Source: Pterobdella sp. o SKG-2022
Taxonomy: Eukaryota; Annelida; Clitellata; Hirudinida; Piscicolidae
Assembly: GCA_964035795.1 (NCBI GenBank)
Contig: OZ038320.1
Location: 14,928,030 to 14,992,029, forward strand
DNA: 64,000 bases
Direction of reading: 5' to 3'
Of this stretch, positions 27,595 through 54,149 are shown one piece after another. Made by a program: the position numbers and the translations under genes. Position 1 is the stretch's first letter. Every line of letters starts with the position of its first letter. The notes under the pieces were generated by a model. It made no database searches. It was not told where the DNA came from and saw only the letters and a list, made by a program, of their open reading frames with translations.

Positions 27595-27630
<36 letters not shown>
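24021..27630 (+). mobile_element. LINE family K (RTE-like), nearly full length but decayed
   Basis: The endonuclease covers about 24050-24790 (YIGCWNVRSLEKP, LLAMSEVQWVGSG, HLNVIAVYAPTEVDDETES). A linker ORF is at 25043-25357. The RT starts at 25598: a YRGIALLCVANKIFGRAVLN block, CSFRPNRGC, ICFVDLQKAYNILNRDALW (motif A) and NVGVKEGDVSPPMLFNMYFD. A Thr-coding ACA-rich repeat (about 26312-26640) then replaces the sequence after LAYA. The C-terminal part continues at about 26650 with KVSKFKYLGSILSSDNTVD, LYGNETWN and LQWLGHVERMHDDRLPKKLL, ending at 27430. The element ends near a TA repeat at 27596-27627. The catalytic YADD has been lost to the repeat. Confidence 0.85.
27596..27627. repeat. TA dinucleotide repeat
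   Basis: A short perfect TA run marks the junction between the 3' end of LINE K and the 5' end of LINE H. Confidence 0.9.
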
Positions 27631-30600
27631 TGTGGCTACTGCCTTGTAGAAGGCCAAGGTAAAGGCAAAGGATAAAGGAGTAAACCCCTAAAGATAAATC
27701 CGGAAAGATACGCCCGTTAAGTCTTGTCAGGTCATGTATCTAGAAGAGGTCAACTTCAAAATAAGACCTGCGGCACTTTTGTATCTAATGATGTTAACTT
27801 GTTTTTCTTTTTGGAAAAATACAACTGTGCGAAGTAAGTGGGATTGGTTGAGTGAGAAGCCTTTCCTCACTATAAAAAGCATCAGGCTCAGGCATTGCTT
27901 TGTGAGCGTGTATTATGGCTGGCTGTAGCCTTAAACGGCATCTTTTTCTTTATGATGAGTCAAAATGATAATTGCATCAATGGCAATAAGGGCTCTAGAG
28001 ACTGTGTAAGTTCCATTGTCTGAACCAGCAGGTGTTCCAGGGTATCGCAGCCTGGGCTCGGTCGTAAACCAGCTTCTGCGAAAAAAAGAATAAAAAACAT
28101 GTTGATTGGCTGTTGGAATGTTCGTACTCTTTCAGATTTGCCAGCATCGAGTAAGCGTCCTGAAAGACGCACTGCTTTAATCTCTAGGGAGCTTTTACCT
28201 TATGGCTTAGACATCGTGGCATTATCTGAAACCCGACTGACAGGTGAAGGGAATGTTTCAGACGGAGGTTACACTTTCGTTTGAAAAGGTAAGTCACATG
28301 GAAGTAAAAAAGAACCTAGTGTGGCTTTTGCAGTTAAAACTTCTCTTCTTTCTTATCTAGAAAAGCTGCCTTACGGTATAAATAACCGAATTTTATCAAT
28401 GAGAGTTCCTTTGACTCGTGGTCAGTATGCTACTTTTGTAAGCGTGTATGCACCAACTTTACATACATCAGAAGAAAGAAAAATGGTTTTCTATCAGGGC
28501 CTGAGGCAACTTGTTGCTAAGATCCCTCCGGCCGATAAAGTCGTTATACTGGGTGATTTTAATGCAAGAGTCGGAAAAGATGCAGAAACTTGGCACGTTT
28601 TAGGTAAACATGGCGTCGGCAAACTTAATAGCAACGGCTTAATGCTGCTACAATTCTGCACGGAAATGAGGTTTCAGGTAACCAACAATATGTTCCAAAT
28701 GAAGGACAAGTTGAAAACTACCTGGATGCACCCTGGCTCGAAACAATGGCACTTATAGATTTTTTGTTGGTCAGAAGGCGTGACATAGCTGATGTACAAA
28801 TTGTCCGTGCTATACGGAGTGCTGAATGTTGGACTGACCACCGACTTGTTCGAGGTAAGTTGAACTTTGTGGTTAAGTCTAGGAACCGTAGTCGTGGAAC
28901 CATATTACATAAACGCCTCAATGTAGCCGATCTGAAAAATGCTGCTGCTAAAGAAAAATTAGTAAGGGAAATGGAAAATATATCCTGAAAAAATTCATGA
29001 GAAAACGTTAAGGTCTCTGTATATAGCGCTTGTAAGAGAATACTGGGCTTTAGAAAGCCTAAAAACCGAGACTGGTTTGATGAAAACGACGTGACAATAC
29101 AGTCATTACTAGAATCTAAATCAAAGGCATATAATGCTTTGTCCAAGTGTGTGACCGGTTCTCATGAGTTATTAAGTTTGAAATCCAGATTTAATTCCAT
29201 CAAAACCGAAATACAGCGCGAATTAAGAAAGATGCAAAATATGAGGGCTGATGAGGTCCAATTAACAGCTGACACTAAGAACACCAGAGTATTGTAAAGT
29301 CTATTGCGCGAGGTTTATGGCCCTTCTAGTTTCTCTATCACGCCTTTGAGAAGCAAAGATAATAAGCATCTCATTCGCGACCCATTCGGCATCCTAAACA
29401 GATGGAAAAAACACTGACGATCTTCTAAATAGACCTTCAGTATTCAATTTAGAGCTAGTTGAATCCATTTCAACTAAACCCATTGAAGACGCTTTAGGTG
29501 AAGAAATTACAGCACAGGAAGTGGAAGAAGCAGTTCAAAAACTGAACTCTGGTAAATCCCCTGATATGAACGGCTTTCTCGCAGAAATCTTTCATTGTGC
29601 TGGTCCAGTGTTTATGGGGCGTCTGACTACTCTATTACAAACAGCTTGGAGAACTGAGACTATTCCCGAGGATTGAAGAAACTCTTTGTTAGTTGTGCTT
29701 TATAAAGAAAAAGGTCCTAAAAACGACTACAGCAACTACCGAGGAATCTCACTTTTATCAGTTGTGGGTAAAATTCTTAGTCGCATTATTTTCAAAAGAA
29801 TTAATCTTCACATTGCCGATAATGTTTTGCCAGAACCCCAGTGTGGGTTTAGAAGTGGTCGAGAGACAGTTGATATGATATTCACAATCAGACAACAAAA
29901 AATGTCAGGAACAGTGCAGAGATCTTTTTCAAGTGTTCATTGACCTCACTAAGGCCTTTCACACAGTAAACCGTGAAGCTCTTTGGTTGATTCTTGGAAA
30001 GTTAGGCTGTCTAGAGAAGTTGATTTCTATCTTAAAACTTTTCCACCACGACATGAAAACTAAGCTGAATATCGGGGTAAAACTTGCAGAACCTTTCACT
30101 GTAGGAAACGGTGTCAAGCAGTGAGATATATAAGCTCCAACACTATTTGCGCTTTATTTTTCTAAGGTGTTTCAATTAGCTTTCAAGGATAGTAGCGAAG
30201 GTGTTTAAATTTACTATCGAACCACTGGTAAGCTTTTTAACATCAAACGCTTCACTGCCAGAACCAAAATAATGATGTGAGTGATACGTGAATTGCTTTA
30301 TGCAGACGACTGTGATTTGCTGAACCACACCGAGATGGAAATGCAGCACCTGGTTGATTCTTTTGAGCTGCGTGCACTGCGTTGGGATTGACTATTAGTT
30401 TGAAAAAAACTGTTTTGATGTACCAACCAACTTCTGAAAAAACATATGTCGAGCCATCAATCTATGTCTACGGACAAAAGCTGGTAGTCGTTCCAAAGTT
30501 TTCATATCTTGAAAGTACTCTCAATTGCAGTAACTCCATTGATGATGAGGTGGGCTTAAGAATAAGCAAAGCCAGCCACGCATTTGGCATCTTGCATAAG

Positions 30601-31468
30601 CGTCTTTGGAGTCGTCATGGTATCTCTATAAGCACGAAGGTTAAAGTTTATAATGCGTGTGTTCTAACTGTCCTTTTTTATGCTAGTGAAACTTGGACCA
30701 CATATACCAGGCACCTGAAACAACTTAAGCGTTTTCACCAACAATGTCTGCGTAAGATTTTGGGCATAAAATGGCAGATGCACATCAGCGACACCGAAAT
30801 ACTTGAGATGGCAAATATCGGTAGCATCGAAGTCCTAACTTCCAAACAACAGCTCAAGTGGAGCGGACACTTAGTAAGACTGCCCAAAGAACGGATTTCA
30901 AAGCAAATATTTTATAAGTTTACTTGGAGGAAAGTAAGTTTTGAAGCAACCGGTCGTTTTGAGGAAAGCAGACGGAAACACGCTAGACTTAAACGCGATC
31001 TCCGGAAAGGAAACATCACCGAGCATGTAGCAGAACTGACGTGTGGTCATTGTGGGAGACCGTGTTTGAGCAGGGCAGGTTTTTTGAGTCATTTAAGGTC
31101 TCATCGACGTCGTGTTTCTTCGGCCAAGCATGAGAAAATCAGCTCAGTGCACACTAATCGTCAGAATCCTATTTGCCTAATGCCGTATAGCAATATTTGT
31201 AACATCTGTGGCAAAATCTGCAAAAGTGTAGATGGCATGAAACTGCATGAAAAAGTCCATATTTTTAATACTATCACTTATCCATCCATCTTGAATCCCG
31301 AATCTTTTCATATATGTGGCAATTGTGGGAAGGTGTGCAAGTTCTCTGCAGGTTTGAAAAGCCACCTTCGAGCCAGAAACTGTTTGCAAAGCAATGGCAA
31401 TACTTGAAGACGAGTTGCTGCCACCATGTATGTATGTATGTATGTATGTATGTATGTATGTATGTATG

Positions 31469-31499
<31 letters not shown>

Positions 31500-31500
31500 G
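27631..31500 (+). mobile_element. LINE family H with C-terminal C2H2-type fingers, nearly full length
   Basis: A 5' leader at about 27631-28098; endonuclease at 28099-28900 (LIGCWNVRTLSDLP, IVALSETRLTGEG, FVSVYAPTLHTSEE, VVILGDFNARVGKD, a SDH-equivalent WTDHR at about 28835); RT at about 29500-30400 (LLVVLYKEKGPKNDYSNYRG, CGFRSGRETVDMIF, FIDLTKAFHTVNREALW, ELLYADDCDLL with intact YADD at about 30300); thumb and C-terminal region in a 341-codon ORF at 30382-31407 (WSGHLVRLPKERI). At its end are three fingers: CGHCGRPCLSRAGFLSHLRS plus H, CNICGKICKSVDGMKLHEKV plus H, and a Cys-ending CGNCGKVCKF-type unit. Frameshifts inactivate it. It ends in a TATG repeat. A rearranged minus-strand copy is at 44290-45845. 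Confidence 0.88.
31426..31498. repeat. TATG tetranucleotide repeat, LINE H tail
   Basis: About 73 bases of perfect TATG/GTAT repeat immediately after the LINE H stop codon region, consistent with an expanded 3' tail of the element. Confidence 0.95.
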
Positions 31501-31689
31501 TAAATCTAAGAGTTTACTATTAATTCGGGAGTTAAGCTGTTTCTGAACGCTATTACTAATAGCGCATTAGAGACTCACAAACACATCGGAGTGAAAATAA
31601 TGTACAACATTAAAGCCCATTTAGTGAACAGTGAACTCAAATTTGCACAATAGTGCAAAACCTCTTAAAGGCAGACGATATGGTTTCTA

Positions 31690-32420
31690 ATCAGCTCTAA
31701 CTACTGTAATCTAGAATGCTTAATAAGCCTAATAACAAATTGTTTGGAACGTTTTGGTTTGAAAATAATATTAAGAAAACAAATAAAATGGCGATAATAC
31801 TGGAAAAAACCAACCTTCCAACAAGTGCTCGCAAAATCAATAATATTAAAAAAGTCAAGCAATTTAAATATTTGGGAACCATTCATACAAATGAAGTCAA
31901 GCTAAATGCACAAATTGACGTGATGCTCGTGTTGGCAAGGCATCAACGGCTTTTGGTTGTCTGAATGAACTGGTTCGGTATCAAACTTCAATCAAATATA
32001 TTACTAAAATCAGACTGTTCAAGGTGCTGATACTCCCAGTTCTGCTCTATGGTAGCGAGTCATGGGTTCTACTTAGTCATCAAGTTCAACGTTTAAATGC
32101 ATTTGTAAATAAATGCTTGCCAACTATTTTTGGCCTATCTTTTTTTGGAAAAATGAAAAATACCAAATTAAGACACCGTGCTAAAAATGATCGCGTTGAA
32201 ACTATGCTACAACAAAAATGTCTCAGATGGCTTGGCTACGTTCAGAAAATGAATAACTCACGCATACCATAACAATTATTTGTAAAATTGAAGGTGGTAA
32301 ACAGTTGCAAAAAAGGCAGAAACAACGATGGTATGATGTTAAGAATCCAGATTTGAGAAGCCTAGATATGGTTTCAACTTGGAGAACAAAGGCTCCGGCG
32401 AGGTTTCAACTGCTTCAGAC
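31690..32420 (+). mobile_element. RTE-like LINE, C-terminal fragment related to family K
   Basis: Broken frames encode the RT thumb/C-terminal region: VKQFKYLGTIHTNEVK at about 31856, an RASTAFGCLNELV-like block at about 31936, LFKVLILPVLLYGSESWVLL at about 32009, RLNAFVNKCLPTIFGLSF and CLRWLGYVQKMNNSRIP at about 32219. The order matches the end of LINE K (LYGNETWN, NRCLRIITG, LQWLGHVERM). No catalytic core remains. Confidence 0.75.
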
Positions 32421-33216
32421 ATTAGTCATGGTTTAAAGGTGTTCACGATGTTTACCAGGGTCATTTTTCTTCTATTATCTGGGTTTATGTAACATCACTG
32501 ATGTGTGTGTTCACTATTCTAAAACTTATTTCGTTTTTTTTTTTTGAAAAGGCTCACAATTCCTTACTTATTACATAGTTTGAACTGTTTTTTAGAATTA
32601 AAAAAAATGTTTTTCATATACTTTTTTTACGATTGAAGTGATTTCATCAATAAGTTCTGCTGCTACCTCGTATTTTTTTAATTTAATACTGCCTCTTCAA
32701 TTAAACCTTCGTTGCACTTCTTCTGAGAAAACTTGTTATGATTGAGGTAGTATAGATTGCAACATTGGTGTTTCGGTGACTTCTTGGTATGACGTTTTGT
32801 ATAGCATAAATATATGTTCTCACTCGATATCTGTGGTCATGAGCCTGGGGTCAGAATCAGTGGTTAGTAATTTACAACTAATTTATAAAAAAATTCTAGT
32901 GTTTTATGATAAAAGTGAAAGAATGATGTTTGAAATTTTTATAAAAATACATGTTTTTTTAAAAATAACTTCATAAAATGGGGTGATTCTTTCGATGATT
33001 TTTTTTTTCAAACTAAAATTTTCGACAAAAAACTTGTTATTTTTTTTAAATATTTCCAATCAAAGACTCAAAATTGTTTATTAAATATCTTTGTTAGATT
33101 TCTTTCATTATGAAAAAAAGCTTATTTCGTCTATTTATATCATGCACTGAGTTTCAATTATTATAATTTTTGTTCTCATTCAAAACTAAATATGTATTCA
33201 TTAAATTATATTACAG
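32421..33216. other. AT-rich stretch, possible upstream protease exon only
   Basis: Mostly non-coding AT-rich sequence. One open segment (about 32756-32862) ends in a gttagt donor and reads SISVVMSLGSESV. It could join the exon at 33217 in phase 0, but it has no decisive motif, so I list it here rather than as an exon. Confidence 0.3.
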
Positions 33217-48895
<15,679 letters not shown>

Positions 48896-48958
48896 ATTAA
48901 TTTTGAATCATATAAAACATTATTTTGAATTTAGACTTAAATTTTGAACTTACTTTTT

Positions 48959-48964
48959 AATAAA
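48959..48964 (+). promoter_or_regulatory. Poly(A) signal of the protease gene
   Basis: AATAAA, 64 bases after the TAG of the terminal exon. Confidence 0.7.
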
Positions 48965-49239
48965 CATTGAACGCAGTATTTTTCACTTTTTTAAATTCAA
49001 GTTTTGCATTCTGAGTGTGATAAACAAACACGTAAGTATCCAAAGTTTTGGGTCAATAAATATAATATAATACTAAATGTTCTCAAATCATTTTTATACG
49101 AACTAATAATCTAAAAAATAAAAATTTAATGAAAGTTAAGAAGATACGTAAGTTAGAAAGCTCAAATATCGCAACATCTAAATCCGAGGAAAAAATCAGA
49201 AGAGTCTTATAAAAAGAGCATGAAAAAAAAATTGTAAGA

Positions 49240-50130
49240 AGTTGTAAAAAAAAAATAATTAGAAAAAATGAACAAAAATCAAGGTGCAGTTGAGAGAAGA
49301 ATGCAAAGTGTACTGTGCCTTAAAGAAGGCAGAAATCAAAAACTATCCAAGACTTTGACTGTAGACAGTGGTATTATAGAAACTCTATTTTTTACCAGTA
49401 AAACTCCAAATTATGAGGGTTTATAAAAACACGTAGAGAAAATTGTTATTTAGCTTAAATTTATAAAGAGTAAAACCTTGTCATAATTCATTAGCAAAGT
49501 TATAGAAAAAAGTAGAGAATTTAAAGGGATATATACCATAGATGCGAAAGATTTTTTGAGAGCTGTTAATGATGTGATTAGGTGAAATTGTTCTATTTTA
49601 TGAAATCTATTTTGAAGCATTTATGATTGATGCAATTATTGTTTGATGTTATAATTTGAAGTTTAACTCATGCTCCCCTCCCATGACAAGCTAGGAGAGG
49701 AAAAGCCTCGAGTTCCTAAAAGAAAAAATAAAAAAAACGAATTATTAGTAGCGCCTTGAAACAAAGAAATAGGTTTTGTCACATTTAATCAAAATGACCT
49801 AAAACAGAAAACAATGAAAGCTTTCAAAAATATAAAAACAGAAAAAAACTTGGAACTAAAATTTCAAAAAAAGTTATTAGAATTAAAAAAGAAAACAAAT
49901 TAGAAGAAAGTGATTACCAAAAAATATACCCATCTGGGTTCCTCGTTCCAATATCATACCCAGTAATAAAAGCCCACAAAGCAAATAAAATTTAGTCTGC
50001 AAGAAACATTATTTTGGATCAAGGCTTTCCTCAGAAATCACTTGCGTCTTACCTCATCCCACTCATCAACTTTTTAATTAAAGAAAAAGAAAATTTTTGC
50101 ACAAACTCAAAAAATTTGTAGAAACTATAC
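49240..50130 (+). mobile_element. Penelope-like RT fragment (tentative)
   Basis: A broken coding stretch. The clearest part (about 49780-50100) reads TFDQNDLKQKTMKAFKNIKT, KIYPSGFLVPISYPVIKAHK and a SLASYLIPLINFLIKEKENF block. The order YPSGs..P..YGLPK.HK, RPI.S, ..LA.YL...L resembles the start of Penelope-like reverse transcriptases. The core catalytic region is not visible downstream. Another RT class cannot be excluded. Confidence 0.4.
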
Positions 50131-50399
50131 GAGACGTAACTAGATGAACACGAATTGTACGACTGAGTGTCTTTATATTAATATATTTATAGCGTACAAA
50201 AAAAGAAACAATTTTATCAAATATTTTTATTATTAAAGGGATACGACTAATCTATCAAAGATATCATCACACCTATCACAGAAAAAATTAAAATAAGAAT
50301 AATAAAAAATAATATATTGTCAGGCAACAGTCAAAACGAAAAAAAAAATTTTTTGAAAGGAATAGTTGAGGTTAATTGATTCAACTAAAAGTTTCCATT

Positions 50400-51895
50400 G
50401 TTTCTGTCTTGTGCTATCATGAGAAGTTCAGTTAAATGGTTTTTGGTAGTATTTTGAGGTTTTCACGTATAGCAGTTGTTTCAACTCTTTTTAGGTCTTC
50501 TGATAAAACAGTTGGTAATGTAATACGAGGTCGTTTTTTAAAGCCAGGGTATTTTTTTTCAATATTTTTAAAATATAAGCCCATTGCTTTTAAGGCTACC
50601 GTAACCATCAAAGTTTTTCCTTTAAAATTTGGTTTTAAATTGTCCCATTACCTCAATCCGGCTGCCAATAGCAGCTTTCAAATTCCACTGCGCTTTATCT
50701 AATTGTAGACTTTCGATTTTTTTCCATGTTTCTTCACTTATTATTGTGACTTCCGCTCCACAATTTAATTGCATGCATATCGGTGCTGCCTTATTTATCT
50801 TAACCCATGCGTATCTTTTTGTTCTGTTATCTGTCGTTATAACATTAATGTTTTTTTTATTTTACCATCTTTGAACTTTGCTCGATTGTTTCTGAATCGT
50901 GGCTTATAATTTTGTTTTTGATACACATTTTTATTCCAGTGTAATTTCCATATTTTCTACGTATATTGTTCTTTCTCACTGGCACTTTGAAACTCCAACA
51001 GTCTCGTTTCAAATGATTTTTTGAGCCGCACAAATAACAAGTCTTTATTTTATCCTTAGAATCTTTGCTAAAGTCTTTTTTATGATGTTTTTTGGAATCT
51101 TGTTTTACTTTCGAAATGAATTTTTCAGTTATTAAGTCTGCATCATTTTTGTTAACGATCATTTTTTCACATGTATTTATCAAATCTTCTAAAGTATTAT
51201 TATTGTTTTCCACTATTTTGGTATCAGTTTAACTAATGTATTTTTATCTTCTTCTGCTTTTAAGCCTAATGTGAAAACAAGACATTTGATATCTTCCTTT
51301 GACATTTCATCGACTTTAGCTATTTCACACAAGCGGTTTACTATGCCTCTATATGTTCTCATCGGCATGGAAAATTTTCTTGAATAAAAAAACTTTGTCT
51401 CCGAATAGTTTCTCCAATATTCTTTTTGCTTTCTCATAATGAATGTCTGTAGCTCTTTTTGGCAAAATTGCGTCTGTAAATAGACTAGATTAGCGAGCAG
51501 CTAACTTATTTATTAATAAGTTAAATTTGCTCCTTTCAGACATATCTGCTTCTTCGGTATTTACTAAAGCTTCAAACCGTGAAATCCACTTCATGAAAGT
51601 AAACCTTGAGTCAGGGTCATGTGAGAAATTTACCTGTCGGTTTGCAAAATTTTTCGATTTAGTGTTTGAACTAGAAAGTTGTAAGGCTTTGAACAATGCT
51701 GAAAATTGTTTTTCTTTGTTAGCTGCTTCTTCTCGGCGCACTTTTTCTTCTTCTTCTCGGCAAATTCTTTCTTCCTTCTGGCGCATTTTTCTTCTTCTTC
51801 TTGGCGAATTCTTTCTTCTTCTTTTTTTTGTTTACTTTCTCTCATGAATTTCAGCAACATATCAATTTGTTCGCTTGTCCTCGTCGCCATTGTTG
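50400..51895 (-). mobile_element. Gypsy-like LTR element fragment: gag and protease
   Basis: On the minus strand from 51890: a gag N-terminus starting MATRTSEQIDMLLKFMRES with a long Glu/Lys/Arg-rich coiled-coil stretch, then a gag core (SHDPDSRFTFMKWISRFEAL at about 51600), MRTYRGIVNRLCEIAKVDEM at about 51350, a CCHC knuckle (CYLCGSKNHLKRDCW at about 51040), and an aspartic protease start (MQLNCGAEVTIISEETWKKI) at about 50775. The active-site DTG is NCG here (50757-50765). Four frames are needed. No RT, RNase H or integrase follows. Confidence 0.75.
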
Positions 51896-52089
51896 TATCT
51901 TGTATTGTGTGTGGGTTCGTAACTGAACAAATAGACTTTTATTAACAAGATAAAAGCACTTCACTGATCAGAGTAACTAACAATAATAACTAGGATACGA
52001 ATCAACCAAATTTTATTGCACACAAGGAGTAAATGTCAACGCTTATATATATAAATATATATATAGGTACGCAGTCACTTCTTGCAGAC
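51896..52089. other. Possible LTR remnant
   Basis: Sequence directly upstream of the gag start, with a tatata-rich stretch (52046-52068). It could be 5' LTR/leader of the gypsy-like fragment, but no second LTR was found to compare. Confidence 0.3.
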
Positions 52090-53830
52090 ATATGCACAGT
52101 TTCTATATACTAATAGGGAAAACTACCCACAACATTGTAGACCAGAGGCCTGACTCCAAACAGCTAAATCGTCTGCAAAAATGCTCACATTGGATTGAGA
52201 AATGCCGTTGGTTAGGTTATTTATACAGAGAAACAGAAGTGAATATAAAACTGATCCCTGTGGAACGCCCTGCTTCAAAATGACGGTTTTGCTCTTTTCT
52301 CCGTCAAACGTCACCCATGTGAGTCTGTTGGAAAGCCAAGCTTGGACCCATCGTATCATCTTGGTCGGAACTCCCATTTGCTGCATTTAAAAAAAAAGCG
52401 CGTCCCGCCACACCTCGTCATATTCTCTAGAGTAGTCGATCGGAGCCATTACCGTATGCTGCATTGATACGCGCTGAAACCCATTAATGATAGATTGGGA
52501 AAGTCGGAGAAGCTGGTCCTCTGTACTGCGGCCGGTACGGAATCCAGCTTAAAAAATTGTAAGAAGATTATGACATTCCGCAAAATAGCGCAATCAGTTG
52601 GTTACTAGCCTCTTCATAACTTTCCCATCGTCGAGGTGAGAAAGATTGGCCGATAGCTATCAAGACACTGGGCGTCCTTGCCTGCTCTAAGTACTGGGAA
52701 GACATCAGCTACTCTCCAGACTTGAAGTATCTTCATTGACGACCAGGATAGGTTGCAGATTCGTAATAGAGTATTAACGGCTATAGGACCAAGGTGGTGA
52801 AGGAGTCTGGGATGGATCATGTCGGGTCCGGGGGCTTTGGATGGATTGAGGCTTTTGAGGAATGCATTGAGCTCGCTTAGAGTGAACTCTCCGCATGCCT
52901 CAGAATGAACCGGTTTAGAGTGTAGACGACCATTTAAAAGCTTCTTGAGATCATGGTCCGGTTTTTCGACCTTTAGCGAACTCACACTTCGGTATGACGA
53001 ATGCATTCGCCTTCTGCTTTAGGCTGACATAATTTTTGCCGTTTTTGGAGATGATACGGGCAATGTCAGAGGTTTTATTTGTGGTGAGATTGCGGAGGAT
53101 CGACCACATCTCTTCAGTCCCCTTCCCTTTCATCACCTTCCGCTCCCAAATTTCCACCTTTTGTTTCCGAACCAGACGTTTTAGATGAACATCTCGATCT
53201 TTGTACTGCTTGGACTGACGTTGCTCTTGCTGTGTCTCTCTATTTTGGTCTGAGTAATTTCTGTTGTTGAACAACTCTCACCAACCATACCTAAGGCTGA
53301 GACCGATGAGAGATTTTGCGGAAGTGAGAATGGCGGTGCAAAATGATTCATATGCAGAGGTGATAGATGCATACTCGTAAGATGAGTTTTGGGCTGATCG
53401 TTTTTCAAGGTCTGCTGTGTATGCCGAGATGTTGCTCTTCTTCCAGTTTCACACCAGTCGTTTTAATCCCTTCGTTGTTGTGATGGGAGGTGGAGAGTTG
53501 TTAAGATTGGCTTGTGGTCGGATGAAAGAGAATTCAGCGGTGTCCAGTCACAGTGGTGGTGAATACCATTGTGAACGATGGTGACATCTGGAGAAGAGAA
53601 ACCGCCGGAAGCTGGATTTTAGCACGTGGCGAGTTCAGCATCGTTGAGAAAACCTTCCTCGGCATCCATGATGGCCTCCACCAGCTGGGCATTTCAACGT
53701 CAGAACGTGCATGCTTATTCCATATTTCATTGTAGGCATTCAAATCAGCACAGATTATCTTATTCTTCTGTATTTCTGGTTGAAAAACTGACATTGAGAA
53801 AGCAATTCGTTGCAGGAAATGAGTGTTCTC
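52090..53830 (-). mobile_element. LINE family I (jockey-like)
   Basis: On the minus strand: an endonuclease segment at 53794-53534 (IICADLNAYNEIWNKHARSD), a linker at 53274-52951 (KGKGTEEMWSILRNLTTNK), and RT at 53006-52120: LNAFLKSLNPSKAPGPDMIH, ILQVWRVADVFPVLRAGKDA, SYRPIFLTSTMGKL, then about 52450-52380 in shifted frame, then WLSNRLTWVTFDGEKS, LKQGVPQGSVLYSLLF and FADDLAVWSQ. It is broken by frameshifts and truncated after motif C. GC content is higher than in its surroundings, suggesting a younger or foreign-derived copy. Confidence 0.85.
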
Positions 53831-54149
53831 CAGAGGGAGATACCAATTGGAGATGGTTACTGTCTGCTGATTGAAAATCGGGATCTGTATTTACAGTCTT
53901 TCAAAAGGTTCTTCTTCTTCATTGTTGAGTGGTCGGCACACTTTGTAAGGAAGTGTTTTTTTGACATACGTTGGAAGGCCTCCTCCTTGAGTTTCCCCTT
54001 GTACTGGTCGGTCTCTATGATCGAAAACTATTCAGAGACATTTGATTATACTACTGAGGGTCTTTTTTTAATATATTCATAAAGTTTACAAAACAATGAA
54101 TATTATCAAATATAGAACAATTTATATTTTGAATTGTTATATTATCAAA
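53831..54149. other. Junction between LINE I and LINE D
   Basis: About 320 bases with no recognised gene; probably includes 5' sequence of LINE I and an AT-rich spacer. Confidence 0.35.

Noticed and set aside
31426..31498. CRISPR-like or structured tandem array
   Set aside because: It is a pure tetranucleotide repeat with no spacers, at the tail of a LINE. This is a eukaryotic genome.
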